A stretch of DNA of 64,000 nucleotides from Mycolicibacterium sp. YH-1. GTDB taxonomy: Bacteria > Actinomycetota > Actinomycetes > Mycobacteriales > Mycobacteriaceae. Position 1 is the stretch's first letter, and each line of letters starts with the position of its first letter. The DNA lies in the NCBI RefSeq assembly GCF_022557175.1, contig NZ_CP092915.1, positions 6,324,001-6,388,000 of the forward strand, given 5' to 3'. Shown here piece by piece: positions 24,802 to 33,475 of the stretch. The translations under genes and the position numbers were made by a program. Under the pieces are notes generated by a model. It had not been told where the DNA came from and ran no database searches. It worked only from the letters and a program-made list of their open reading frames with translations.

Positions 24802-26789
24802 GTCCGACTCCTCTTCTCGATGATGGTGTACGCGACCGCGATGAGCAGACACGCCGATCCCGCCACGATGGTGGCGGGGTCAAGGAACAGCAACAGCAGG
24901 GCGGCAGCCCCGGCGAGCAGCCGCGGAACCAGACTCGCGGCCCCGACACCAAGCACCCATCCGCCGATGGCGAACGACAGCGCGACGATGCCGGCGCACG
25001 CGGCGGCGGCGGCCCACAGCACGCCGATCACCGGCCCCCGCGCCAGCAGGTACTCACCGGGTTCGGTCAGGACGAAGGCGATCGGGACCAGGAAGGCCGG
25101 CGCGGCGTAGCGCAGTGCCTGCCACATAGTCGGGATCGCCCGGCCGCCGGTGACCGCTGAGGCGCCGACGGCGGCCAGTGCGGTGGGCGGGGTGACCTCC
25201 GAGAGCACCGAGTAGTAGAAGACGAACATGGCAGCGGCCGGTGCGGGAACGTCGAGCGCCAGCAGTGCCGGACCGATGATCACCCAGCCGATGACGAACG
25301 ATGCCGTCACGGGTATCGCCAGACCGAGAAGCGCCAGTGCGACCGCGGCGAAGACCGCCGTCAGGGCCAGCATGGCCGTGCGGTTATCGGTGATCGCGTC
25401 GACACCGCCGACCAGTACCGACGAGAACTGGGCGCCGAGCCCGGTCTTGGTGGTCATCGCGGTGATCACCCCGGCGGCGGCGCAGACGGCGACGACGGGC
25501 AGGACCCCGCGGACACCGGCGCTCAGCGCGTCGAACAGCCGCCGCGGTGTGAGCCGGAAGCGGCGGTCCAGGAAGGAGAGCAGGAAGGCCAGCGCCGTGG
25601 CATAGACCACGGCCCGAGTGGCCGACATCCCGACCGCGAGCAGAACGACGATCGCGATCAATGATGAGAAGTGATACCCGAAGCGGCCCAGCAGTTTCCA
25701 CGGCGATTCCGTGTCGAGGTGTGCGGCGCGCATGCCGAACCGTCGGGCGTCGATCTCCACGGCCAGCAGGATGCCCAGGTAGTAGAGAACCGTCGGAATC
25801 ATCGCCCAGCCGAGCACAGTGAGGTACGAGACCTCGAGGTACTCGGCGACGATGAACGCCGCGGCCCCGAGCGTCGGCGGGGACAGCAGGGCGCCGACTC
25901 CGGCCGCCGCCAGCACGCCGCCGGCCCGTTCGGGGGTGTAGCCGCCTTGACGCATGATCGGCCAGGTGACGGCGCCGACGCTGACCGCCGTCGCCGTGCC
26001 GGACCCCGAGACGGTGCCGAGCAGGAATCCCGACGCCACCGCCGTACGGCCCGCCGCGCTGCGCGAGCGCCGGAACGTGGCGACCGAGAGGTCAACGAAG
26101 AACTTGGCGCCGCCGGAGAGTTCGAGCACGGCACCGTAGATGGTGAACAGCACGATATAGGTGGCCGCGACGTCGAGTGGCGTGCCGAAGAAGCCACTGC
26201 CCGAGTTGTACAGGGCGTCGACGATCTGATCGAAGTCCAGCCCGGCGTGCGCGATCGCCCAGCCCTGCGGAAGCAGACCGCCGTAGTAGCCGTAGGCGAG
26301 GAACGCCCCGCACACGATGGGCAGCGCCCACCCCGTGGTCCGCCGGCACGCCTCGAGGATGAGGACGAGCAGCAGCGCGCCCATGACCACGTCGATAGGT
26401 TCGAGCAGACCCTGGCGATCCAGGAACGCGTTGTAACCGCCGCCCCCTGATCCGATGTGCCACGGCAGGATCGGATAGAGGCAGACGACGAGGGTGAGCA
26501 CGGCCAGCGTCCAGTCGAGAACGCCCGGCCGCTCGTCGGGGTCGAGCTGACCCAACCCGGATCTGTAGACCAGGTAGACCAGCGGCAGCGACCCGGCGAG
26601 GAACACGATCAGGTAGTACTGGCTGCCCTGGGACAGCGGCCGGAACACCTGCCAGATGGTCAGGACCGCAACGGCGAACGCGGCGATGGCAACCAGGTGA
26701 CCGGTCCAGCCGCCCAGTTCGCGCCCCGGCTTCTCCTGGTCGTCGACCTGCGGTGGCGCCAGCGGTTCGATCGTCGGGCTCTGGTTCAT
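24798..26789 (-). CDS. TRAP transporter fused permease (DctQM type)
   Basis: A 663-residue membrane protein with about 16-18 hydrophobic segments, the fused small and large TRAP permease arrangement typical of TAXI systems. The DctM core includes ALLLVLILEACRRTTGWALPIVC, SGSGTATAVSVGAVTWPIMRQGGYTPERAGGVLAAAGVGALLSPPTLGAAAF and a SEVTPPTALA motif. Uptake is driven by an ion gradient, not ATP. A TAACGT box lies 9 nt before the ATG, suggesting an almost leaderless transcript. Confidence 0.93.
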   Translation of the reverse strand: MNQSPTIEPLAPPQVDDQEKPGRELGGWTGHLVAIAAFAVAVLTIWQVFRPLSQGSQYYLIVFLAGSLPLVYLVYRSGLGQLDPDERPGVLDWTLAVLTLVVCLYPILPWHIGSGGGGYNAFLDRQGLLEPIDVVMGALLLVLILEACRRTTGWALPIVCGAFLAYGYYGGLLPQGWAIAHAGLDFDQIVDALYNSGSGFFGTPLDVAATYIVLFTIYGAVLELSGGAKFFVDLSVATFRRSRSAAGRTAVASGFLLGTVSGSGTATAVSVGAVTWPIMRQGGYTPERAGGVLAAAGVGALLSPPTLGAAAFIVAEYLEVSYLTVLGWAMIPTVLYYLGILLAVEIDARRFGMRAAHLDTESPWKLLGRFGYHFSSLIAIVVLLAVGMSATRAVVYATALAFLLSFLDRRFRLTPRRLFDALSAGVRGVLPVVAVCAAAGVITAMTTKTGLGAQFSSVLVGGVDAITDNRTAMLALTAVFAAVALALLGLAIPVTASFVIGWVIIGPALLALDVPAPAAAMFVFYYSVLSEVTPPTALAAVGASAVTGGRAIPTMWQALRYAAPAFLVPIAFVLTEPGEYLLARGPVIGVLWAAAAACAGIVALSFAIGGWVLGVGAASLVPRLLAGAAALLLLFLDPATIVAGSACLLIAVAYTIIEKRSRT

Positions 26790-26898
26790 ATGGCCAAGAC
26801 GTTAAGCCGCGGCAAGACCTGTTCGGCGCCGAATGTGAAAATGGCGACGCAAAATGCGGGTGCGGCGTCGCCAGATTCACAAACGGGGGCAACTGCGG

Positions 26899-29800
26899 CT
26901 AGGGCGTGATCCCCAGTTCGCGCAACCGGTCGTGGTAGGCCGCGACGTTGGCGAGCTTGATGCCCTCGTAGCCACGCACCATGTCCGGCAGCCCAGCCAC
27001 CTCCACCGCGTGGTCGAAGTTGGTCTCGTCGAGATCGGCGGCCAGGCGGGTGACGATATCGGTGTACTCGGCAAGCAGCGCACGCTCGACCCTGCGGACG
27101 TGTGCGTAGCCGAACGGGTCGAACTTGGTGCCGCGCAGCCGTTTCCCCTTCGCGAGCAGACGCAGCGCACCGTGGCTGCGCGGGCCCAGCCCGATCTTCT
27201 TCTTGCGCCCCATGGCGCGCAGCGTGGGCGGGTGCAGCTTGTAGGTGAGGTTCTCGCCACCGGGCAGTTCGGTCTGCACGTGGGCGACGAACTGCGGGTC
27301 GGTCAGCAAGCGCGCCACCTCGTACTCGTCCTTGTATGCGGTGAGCTTGTAGAGGTTCCGGGCAACCGCCTCGGTGAAGTCGGTTCGATCGGACACCGCC
27401 CGCTCAGACGTCCAGATCGACTGCAGCACAGTCACGTATCGACGCGCGACCTTCGCGTTCTGGAAGCCGACCAGGTGGGCCGCGCGGCTCGCGATGAGAT
27501 CACCGACCTGCCCGGTGAACGTGGTGTCGTCCAGCAGGTGCGCAGGCGGGGACGGCTGCCCGACGCGCGCGGGTGAGACGACGTCGTCGAAGCGGGCCGG
27601 GTCGGCGACCGCGAGGCGTCCCCATCGGAACGCGGCGACGTTGGCCTGCACCGCCACGCCGTTGATCTCGATGGCCTCCTCGATTGATCCGGCCGGAAGT
27701 CGCAGCGCACCAGCCTGATAGGCGGCACCGATGAGCAGGAAGTTGGCCGCGGCGGTGTTGCCGAACAAGCTCTGCGCGGCGGCCAGCGCGTCGAACGAGT
27801 GCACCTGGTGCGACACGTGTCCCAACCGATGCAGCAAGTACGACGTCTCCGGGTAGGCGACCGACTTGTCGTAGACCATGTCGCCGGTCGGTGTCTTGCT
27901 GGTCGATGCGACGGAGACCGTCCTACCGGCGTCGCCGTACTCCAGGTTCTTGGTGTCGGTCGCGGTCAACAGGTCGAAGGCCACGATGCAGTCCGCGCTG
28001 CCCGGGGTGAGCCGGTTGGCGGGATCGAGCGTGCCCGCGGCGAACCGCAGGTGCGATACGACGGGACCGGCCTTCTGGCTGAGACCCGTTTGGTCGAGGC
28101 TCTCGACGTCGTAGCCAGCGCGCAGCGCCGCGGTGGCCAGGACCTGGTTGACCGTGACGATGCCGGTGCCGCCGATGCCCGCGAGGAAGACGTTGTGGGT
28201 ATTCGTGATCGGTTCTGCCGCGACGTCGGGCAGACGCGGCGGTTTCGGGGCCTTCCGGGCGCGCGACTTCTTGGCAGAACCCACCTCGACGGTGACGAAC
28301 GACGGACAGTCGCCGTCAAGACAGCTGTAATCGGTGTTGCAGGACGTCTGATCGATCCGCGTCTTACGGCCGAACTCGGTGTCCACCGGTTGTACCGACA
28401 GACAGTTGGACTTCACTCCGCAGTCGCCGCAACCCTCACAGACCGCCTCGTTGATCAGCACACGGGTGGTGCGAGTGGGCAGGGTGCCGCGCTTGCGTTT
28501 CCGACGCGCGTCGGCCGCGCAGTGCTGGTCATAGATCAGGACCGTGACGCCCTTGACGTCGCGCAGCCGTTTCTGTGCCTCATCGAGGCGGTCGCGGTGC
28601 CAGAGGATGGTGCCCTTGGCCAACGCTCGCTTGTTGTGCCGGTGCGGCTCGTCGGCGCAGACGATGATCTGCTTGACGCCCTCGGCCATCAGCTTGTGTG
28701 TGAGTTTCTCTACGGGGAGCGCACCCTCGGCGTCCTGCGCGCCGGTCATGGCGACCACTTCGTTGTAGAGCAGCTTGTAGGTGATGTTCACCCCCGCCGC
28801 GACGCAGGCCTGCACCGCGAGTTGACCGGAGTGGAAGAAGGTTCCGTCGCCGATGTTCTGGAACAGGTGCGGCACGTCGGTGAAGGGTGCCTGGCCGATC
28901 CACTGGGTGCCCTCGCCGCCCATTTGGGTGATTCCGGCGACGGCGCTGTCCTCGCGGCCGGACATCGTCACCATGATGTGGCATCCGATGCCGCCGCCAG
29001 CCAGGGATCCCTCGGGAACCGCGGTTGACCGATTGTGTGGGCACCCGCTGCAGAAGTAGGCGGCACGCTTGGCGGGCAGCACCTCGAGCGACAGTGCCGG
29101 TGGCGGCGCCTTCTTGAGGTCTAGTCGATGGCTCAGGACGCGTCGCAGTGGTGTCAGCAGGCGCCCGGCGGTGAGTTCGCCGCCGTTGGGGACCAGCGGC
29201 AGCCCCGTCGAGTCCCTCTTTCCGATGATTCGCGGGGCTCCGGTTGCACCGTAGAGGATCTCGCGCACCTGGGTCTCAACGAAGGCGGTCTTGTCCTCGA
29301 CGACGAGGATCTCCTCGAGACCGTCTGCGAAGGTGTTCACGATGTCGGGACCGAGAGGGGTGGGCATCCCGATGCGTAGCAGCCTGATGCCGGCACGATG
29401 CAGCGCGACGTCGTCGGCCCCGAGATCGTGCAGCGCCTGGCGCACCGAGTCGAATGTCGTTCCCGTGGCCGCGATGCCGATAGTTGCGTTCGGCGGGTCG
29501 ACCTCGAGCACGTCGAGGCCGTTGACGGCGCCATACGCGCGCACGACCTCAGCGCGGGGGCCGTAGAGGTCGGCCTCGGCGAGCAGACTGTCGGCGGGGG
29601 CGGCCATCGGCCGCTGACGGTAGACGAAGGGTCGGCCGTCGAACTGCACCTGCGGGACGACGATGTCGACGGCCACGTCACCGGCGTCCACAGACCAGGC
29701 GCCGTCGGCGACGTCGGCGACGATCTTCAGCGCCACAACGCATCCCGATGCGCGTGAGAGCGCCACGCCGTGCATGGCCATCGTGACGACCTCACGTGCG

Positions 29801-30348
29801 TTGCGCGGGAACAGCACGGGAATACCGAGCGCGGCCAACGACCGCTCGCTGACCGCGGGCACCGTGGAGGACTTCGACGCCGGGTCATCACCGACGAGCA
29901 GCAGCATGCCGCCGCGCGGATTGGCGCCGAACATGTTGGCGTGCCGGAGCGCGTCCGTCGCCCGATCAAGCCCTGGCCCCTTGCCGTACCAGACACCCAC
30001 GACCCCGTCGTGGGTCGGCGATCCCATGGGGAGGTCGGCCTGACTGCCCCATACCGAGGTGGCCGCCAGTTCCTCGTTGAGGCCGGGAATGAAGGTGATG
30101 TCGTGCGCCTGCAGTACCTCGGGCATTCCGGCCAGCATCCGGTCCACCCCACCGAGCGGACTGCCCTGGTATCCCGACACGAACGTCGCCACGCGAAGGC
30201 CCGCACGCTCGTCACGGACGTGCTGTTCGATCAGTGCACGCGCGATCGCCTGCACACCGGTGAGCACCACCGGGCCGGATCCGGGACGGTAGCGATCGCC
30301 CAGCTCGTAGGGCTGCCGATCGGGCCGGCGGATGTCGAGATCGGTCAT
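26899..30348 (-). CDS. Indolepyruvate ferredoxin oxidoreductase, fused IorA-IorB type
   Basis: An 1149-residue fused 2-keto acid:ferredoxin oxidoreductase. The N-terminal part is the pyrimidine-binding domain (GYQGSPLGGVDRML). The TPP-binding domain includes FCSGCPHNRST, GIGCHIMV and GEGTQWIGQAPF...NIGDGTFFHSG. A ferredoxin-like 4Fe-4S motif (CEGCGDCGVKSNC) lies near the middle. The gamma domain follows (IGGTGIVTVNQVLATAALRAGYDVESLDQTGLSQKAGPV). It oxidatively decarboxylates aryl or branched 2-keto acids to acyl-CoA, reducing ferredoxin. It is divergent from an Lrp regulator, a pairing seen for amino-acid-derived keto acid catabolism. Confidence 0.93.
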   Translation of the reverse strand: MTDLDIRRPDRQPYELGDRYRPGSGPVVLTGVQAIARALIEQHVRDERAGLRVATFVSGYQGSPLGGVDRMLAGMPEVLQAHDITFIPGLNEELAATSVWGSQADLPMGSPTHDGVVGVWYGKGPGLDRATDALRHANMFGANPRGGMLLLVGDDPASKSSTVPAVSERSLAALGIPVLFPRNAREVVTMAMHGVALSRASGCVVALKIVADVADGAWSVDAGDVAVDIVVPQVQFDGRPFVYRQRPMAAPADSLLAEADLYGPRAEVVRAYGAVNGLDVLEVDPPNATIGIAATGTTFDSVRQALHDLGADDVALHRAGIRLLRIGMPTPLGPDIVNTFADGLEEILVVEDKTAFVETQVREILYGATGAPRIIGKRDSTGLPLVPNGGELTAGRLLTPLRRVLSHRLDLKKAPPPALSLEVLPAKRAAYFCSGCPHNRSTAVPEGSLAGGGIGCHIMVTMSGREDSAVAGITQMGGEGTQWIGQAPFTDVPHLFQNIGDGTFFHSGQLAVQACVAAGVNITYKLLYNEVVAMTGAQDAEGALPVEKLTHKLMAEGVKQIIVCADEPHRHNKRALAKGTILWHRDRLDEAQKRLRDVKGVTVLIYDQHCAADARRKRKRGTLPTRTTRVLINEAVCEGCGDCGVKSNCLSVQPVDTEFGRKTRIDQTSCNTDYSCLDGDCPSFVTVEVGSAKKSRARKAPKPPRLPDVAAEPITNTHNVFLAGIGGTGIVTVNQVLATAALRAGYDVESLDQTGLSQKAGPVVSHLRFAAGTLDPANRLTPGSADCIVAFDLLTATDTKNLEYGDAGRTVSVASTSKTPTGDMVYDKSVAYPETSYLLHRLGHVSHQVHSFDALAAAQSLFGNTAAANFLLIGAAYQAGALRLPAGSIEEAIEINGVAVQANVAAFRWGRLAVADPARFDDVVSPARVGQPSPPAHLLDDTTFTGQVGDLIASRAAHLVGFQNAKVARRYVTVLQSIWTSERAVSDRTDFTEAVARNLYKLTAYKDEYEVARLLTDPQFVAHVQTELPGGENLTYKLHPPTLRAMGRKKKIGLGPRSHGALRLLAKGKRLRGTKFDPFGYAHVRRVERALLAEYTDIVTRLAADLDETNFDHAVEVAGLPDMVRGYEGIKLANVAAYHDRLRELGITP

Positions 30349-30372
30349 ACTTCGGGCTCACCATCTCTATGC

Positions 30373-30388
30373 GCAATGGGCGTATTGC
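30373..30388. promoter_or_regulatory. Inverted repeat in the keto-acid-oxidoreductase/Lrp intergenic region
   Basis: GCAAT-GGGCGT-ATTGC lies 25 bp before the oxidoreductase start, in the 142-bp divergent region. Lrp/AsnC proteins bind loose AT-containing palindromes, so it is a candidate Lrp site. Arms are only 5 bp. Confidence 0.4.
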
Positions 30389-30479
30389 TACTTCAATGGT
30401 GGCAGCGATATACAGAGTGCGCCACTGACCCCGATGCGCTTGAGCATGTTGCCCATATTTGACCAAGTGTGACGTGCGA

Positions 30480-30485
30480 TACTGT
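30480..30485 (+). promoter_or_regulatory. Probable -10 box of the Lrp gene (leaderless)
   Basis: TACTGT ends 5 nt before the ATG, and a TTTGAC hexamer lies 16 bp upstream of it. This fits a leaderless promoter. Confidence 0.45.
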
Positions 30486-30490
30486 GCGAC

Positions 30491-30964
30491 ATGACGAGGC
30501 TGGACCGCACCGATGCCCGAATACTCCTGGCGCTGTGTGACGCGCCCCGCGCAACCGGGGTGCAGCTGGCCTCGATGCTGAATCTGGCGCGCAACACCGT
30601 GCAGTCGCGGCTGGCGCGGTGGGATCAGGACAAGGTCCTTGCGCCCATCGACCGCTGCGTGTCACCGCGCGATCTGGGGTATCCGCTCAAGGCGTTCATC
30701 ACCGCGGTTGTCGACCAGCACCAGCTTGAGGACGTGCTCGCCGCGCTGCAGACCATCGCTCAGGTCACCCAGGTCACCGGGCTCTCCGGGGCGGCCGACC
30801 TGTTGATCGCGGTGGCGGCCACCGACGCCGACGACCTGTACCGCCTGGCCGGTCTGGTCCTCGCGGTCCCCGGGGTGCAGCGCACGACGATGTCGGTGGC
30901 GATGCACGAGGTCGTTGCGTACCGCACCCGCCCGCTTTTGGAGCAGCTCGCGCGGGGGCAGTGA
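30491..30964 (+). CDS. Lrp/AsnC-family transcriptional regulator
   Basis: A 157-residue regulator. The N-terminal helix-turn-helix (LDRTDARILLALCDAPRATGVQLASMLNLARNTVQSRLARWDQDKVL) covers residues 3-50, and the C-terminal RAM ligand domain follows (AFITAVVDQHQLEDVLAALQTIAQVTQVTGLSGAADLLIAVAA). It is divergent from the indolepyruvate ferredoxin oxidoreductase and probably responds to the amino or keto acid that enzyme uses. Confidence 0.9.
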   Translation: MTRLDRTDARILLALCDAPRATGVQLASMLNLARNTVQSRLARWDQDKVLAPIDRCVSPRDLGYPLKAFITAVVDQHQLEDVLAALQTIAQVTQVTGLSGAADLLIAVAATDADDLYRLAGLVLAVPGVQRTTMSVAMHEVVAYRTRPLLEQLARGQ

Positions 30965-31273
30965 GGCTCTAGTGCAGTTCGGCGGAGATCCCGACCAGGG
31001 AAACACCCCACCCAAGACCGTGGTCAACCGCAACCCGATCTACGGTCGAAGCCAGTCGCTGGGGGAAGAGCGCTGATGAGTGCGTAGTCGACGCCGCGGT
31101 GCACGCCTTGCCCGATGCCGGCAATCCCGACACCGACCAGGAATATCGGCACCGACGACGCCAGCTCCCCGTCCCATCACCACCAAGAGCGTAGACGCGG
31201 CCGAAAGTAGCGATAACTGGTTCGAGTGTTCCGAATAGTGGACTTCGCGGCCGGTGTTGTTTACCCTGATCAC
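30965..31273. other. Intergenic stretch with possible transporter remnant
   Basis: About 310 bp without a convincing gene. On the minus strand around 31060-31175 one frame reads as a short hydrophobic segment ending DYALISALPPATG, which recalls an MFS helix, but it is bounded by stops and needs a frameshift to extend. It may be debris of a lost transporter. The last 60 bp hold the IclR promoter and a candidate operator. Confidence 0.35.
31221..31267 (+). promoter_or_regulatory. Promoter and candidate operator of the tandem IclR genes
   Basis: TACCCT (31262-31267) sits 6 nt before the GTG at 31274, indicating a leaderless transcript; TGGACT lies 17 bp further upstream as a weak -35. TTCG-N7-CGAA (31221-31235) is an IclR-like inverted repeat just upstream of the -35, consistent with autoregulation. 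Confidence 0.5.
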
Positions 31274-32086
31274 GTGAGCGCTACTGATCGCGCCTTTACG
31301 TTGCTCGACATGATCGTGGGCAGCTCGGAGCCGCGCGGATTGTCAGATCTGGTGAGGTCGTCGGGCCTGACCAAACCGACCGTCCGGCGACTGTTGGTGT
31401 TGTTGTCAGACTTGGGATACGTCCGCCAGAACGACGCGAAACAATATCTACCGGGAGCAAAGAGCCTGGATCTGGCAGCTAGGGCCATGACGCGTATCGA
31501 TTTCGCAGACGAATTCACTGATGTGCTGGCCAGTATGAGAGTCCGTGTTCCGGCCACCTTGGCGCTCAACGTCTATGGAGACCACCGCTTGGCAACGGTG
31601 GCCACGCTGACCTCTCACAGTGGGTACCGGGTGGCGGGCCGCAGTGTCTCGGCCGTCGGGCTGCACGCAACGGCGTCCGGGAAAGCGATCTTGGCGCACC
31701 TGCCACGTCCGGATGTCGAAGTCTTGCTGACTGCCGACGTACTGCCGGCGTACACCTCAACCACGACAACCGATGTCGAGAAGCTGCGCCTGGAACTGCG
31801 CGAGGTGGCCAGCCGTGGCTACGCAATAAATGACGAGGAGTCACAGCGCGGAGTACGTTGCATCGCGGCGGTGGTGAGGAACTACCTGGGCCATCCGGTG
31901 GCGGCGGTGTCGATGTCAGTGGCTGCCTCACAGGTGTCTGTGGCGGTGCTCCGTAGGGAAAGCCCCGAACTGATCCGTACCGCCGACGAGATCAGTGCCG
32001 CGCTGGGCGGTCCCGGCCACAACCCCGGGCCTCGGCCCGAGGGTGCACGACCCGACAGCGCGACGACGGGGGTGATTGCGCGATGA
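31274..32086 (+). CDS. IclR-family transcriptional regulator (first of two)
   Basis: A 270-residue IclR protein. The winged helix-turn-helix is RAFTLLDMIVGSSEPRGLSDLVRSSGLTKPTVRRLLVLLSDLGYV at residues 5-50, and the effector domain contains VGLHATASGKAILAHLP and GYAINDEESQRGVRCIAAVVRN, both typical. I chose the GTG at 31274 because it follows a leaderless -10 box and the domain starts there. It overlaps the second IclR gene by four bases. The pair lies tail-to-tail with the sugar-acid operon and probably controls it. Confidence 0.9.
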   Translation: MSATDRAFTLLDMIVGSSEPRGLSDLVRSSGLTKPTVRRLLVLLSDLGYVRQNDAKQYLPGAKSLDLAARAMTRIDFADEFTDVLASMRVRVPATLALNVYGDHRLATVATLTSHSGYRVAGRSVSAVGLHATASGKAILAHLPRPDVEVLLTADVLPAYTSTTTTDVEKLRLELREVASRGYAINDEESQRGVRCIAAVVRNYLGHPVAAVSMSVAASQVSVAVLRRESPELIRTADEISAALGGPGHNPGPRPEGARPDSATTGVIAR

Positions 32087-32859
32087 CCACTCTCGACAAG
32101 TCTTTCCTGGTGCTCGAGACGTTGGCCGAGTTGGGTCCGCGGGTGCCGTTGGGAACCTTGCAGAAGGCGACCCTTCTTCCGAAGGCGACGCTGTACCGCT
32201 TGCTGCGCACCATGGTTGATCGTGGGCTCGTTCGCTACGACACCGCTGGGCGCTACAGCATCGGCCCGCAGGTGTACCGGATGGCCGGTGCCGTCTACGC
32301 CAGATGGGCTCCGCCACCAGGAGCCCGGGCGGTGATGGTGGAGTTGCAGCGGACGGCACCGGAAACCGTTCACGTCTCGTCGTTCCGGCACGGGCAGTTG
32401 ATGTATGTGGAGAAGCTGGATGCGCCACATCCGTACCAGATGTCTTCGCGGGTGGGAATGGCTCAGTGCCTGCATTCTTCGGCGATCGGAAAGGCGATCC
32501 TCGCAGAAATACCGGCTGAACGAGCCGAGGTACTACTCGGGCAGGAAGCGTTGCGTCCCGTCACCGAATTGACGATCGTGGATCCGGTTCGCCTGCTGAG
32601 TGAGCTACCTGCCATTCATGCTGCTGGCTACGCCATCGACGACGAGGAGGACGAGGAGGGATTGCGTGCCATCGGAGCGGCCTTCTGCGACGACAGCGGC
32701 ACCCCAGCCGGCGGCGTCAGTATCGTTGCGCCGTCGTTCCGAATGAGCCTCGCTCAAGCACGGGGATACGCGCCAGCGTTGGTACATGCTGCGCAGCAGA
32801 TCGGCGAGATGTTCGTCGGCGCTACCCCACCTCAAGGTCTCGCATCGAACCTCACGTGA
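32083..32859 (+). CDS. IclR-family transcriptional regulator (second of two)
   Basis: A 258-residue IclR protein. The winged helix is KSFLVLETLAELGPRVPLGTLQKATLLPKATLYRLLRTMVDRGLV, and the effector domain contains QCLHSSAIGKAILAEIP and GYAIDDEEDEEGLRAIGAAF. It shares the architecture but not the close sequence of its upstream neighbour, so the two are not a recent duplication. They are translationally coupled (ATGA). Its 3' end overlaps the convergent KDPG aldolase gene by 8 bp. Confidence 0.9.
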   Translation: MTTLDKSFLVLETLAELGPRVPLGTLQKATLLPKATLYRLLRTMVDRGLVRYDTAGRYSIGPQVYRMAGAVYARWAPPPGARAVMVELQRTAPETVHVSSFRHGQLMYVEKLDAPHPYQMSSRVGMAQCLHSSAIGKAILAEIPAERAEVLLGQEALRPVTELTIVDPVRLLSELPAIHAAGYAIDDEEDEEGLRAIGAAFCDDSGTPAGGVSIVAPSFRMSLAQARGYAPALVHAAQQIGEMFVGATPPQGLASNLT

Positions 32860-33475
32860 AGACGGTCATTGCCCGGCGGATGTCGTCCAACGTATCGCTC
32901 AGAGCGGCTTGCGGGCCGATGAGCGGGCGCGTCAACCAGCTACCGCCGCATGCCAACACGTTGGGCAGGCCAAGGTAAGCGGCGACGCCCGCGAGGGTGA
33001 TACCGCCGGTGGGAACGAACCGCACGCCCGGATAGACCTCGGCCATCGCGGCGCAAAATCCGGGACCTCCCGATACTTCAGCAGGAAAGAACTTGACCTC
33101 GGCGACACCGTCGCGGCAGGCGCGCAACACCTCGGTGCTGGTGGCGACCCCAGGCAGATACGGCAGTTTATGATGACGCGCTCGTTCGACCAGCTCACTG
33201 TCATAGCCGGGGCTCACCGCAAACGCCGCCCCCGCTTGGCGAACGTCGTCCAGTTGGCGGGGCGTCAGTACTGTGCCGGCTCCCACGGTGACCGTGTCGT
33301 GACCGCTGCACGCGGCGATGACATCAAGCGCGCGCGGCGTCCGCAGAGTGACTTCGACGGCCAGGATGCCCGCCTCACCGATCTCGTCGAGGCGGGTGCG
33401 CAACGCATCGGGTTCATTGCAGGTGAGTACCGGGATGAGGGGCAGTCCACCAGCAAGAAGAGCGGTCATAGTCAT
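32852..33475 (-). CDS. eda: KDPG aldolase (2-keto-3-deoxy-6-phosphogluconate aldolase)
   Basis: A 207-residue class I aldolase. The catalytic Glu lies in AVEVTLRTP, the Schiff-base Lys in EVKFFPAEVSGG, and the phosphate-binding segment is RFVPTGGITLAGVAAYLGLPNVLACGGSWL. It cleaves KDPG to pyruvate and glyceraldehyde 3-phosphate. The ATG at 33475 overlaps the kinase stop (ATGA) and has AGAGG upstream. It is the last gene of the operon and supplies the final step after mannonate dehydratase and KDG kinase. Confidence 0.92.
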   Translation of the reverse strand: MTMTALLAGGLPLIPVLTCNEPDALRTRLDEIGEAGILAVEVTLRTPRALDVIAACSGHDTVTVGAGTVLTPRQLDDVRQAGAAFAVSPGYDSELVERARHHKLPYLPGVATSTEVLRACRDGVAEVKFFPAEVSGGPGFCAAMAEVYPGVRFVPTGGITLAGVAAYLGLPNVLACGGSWLTRPLIGPQAALSDTLDDIRRAMTVFT

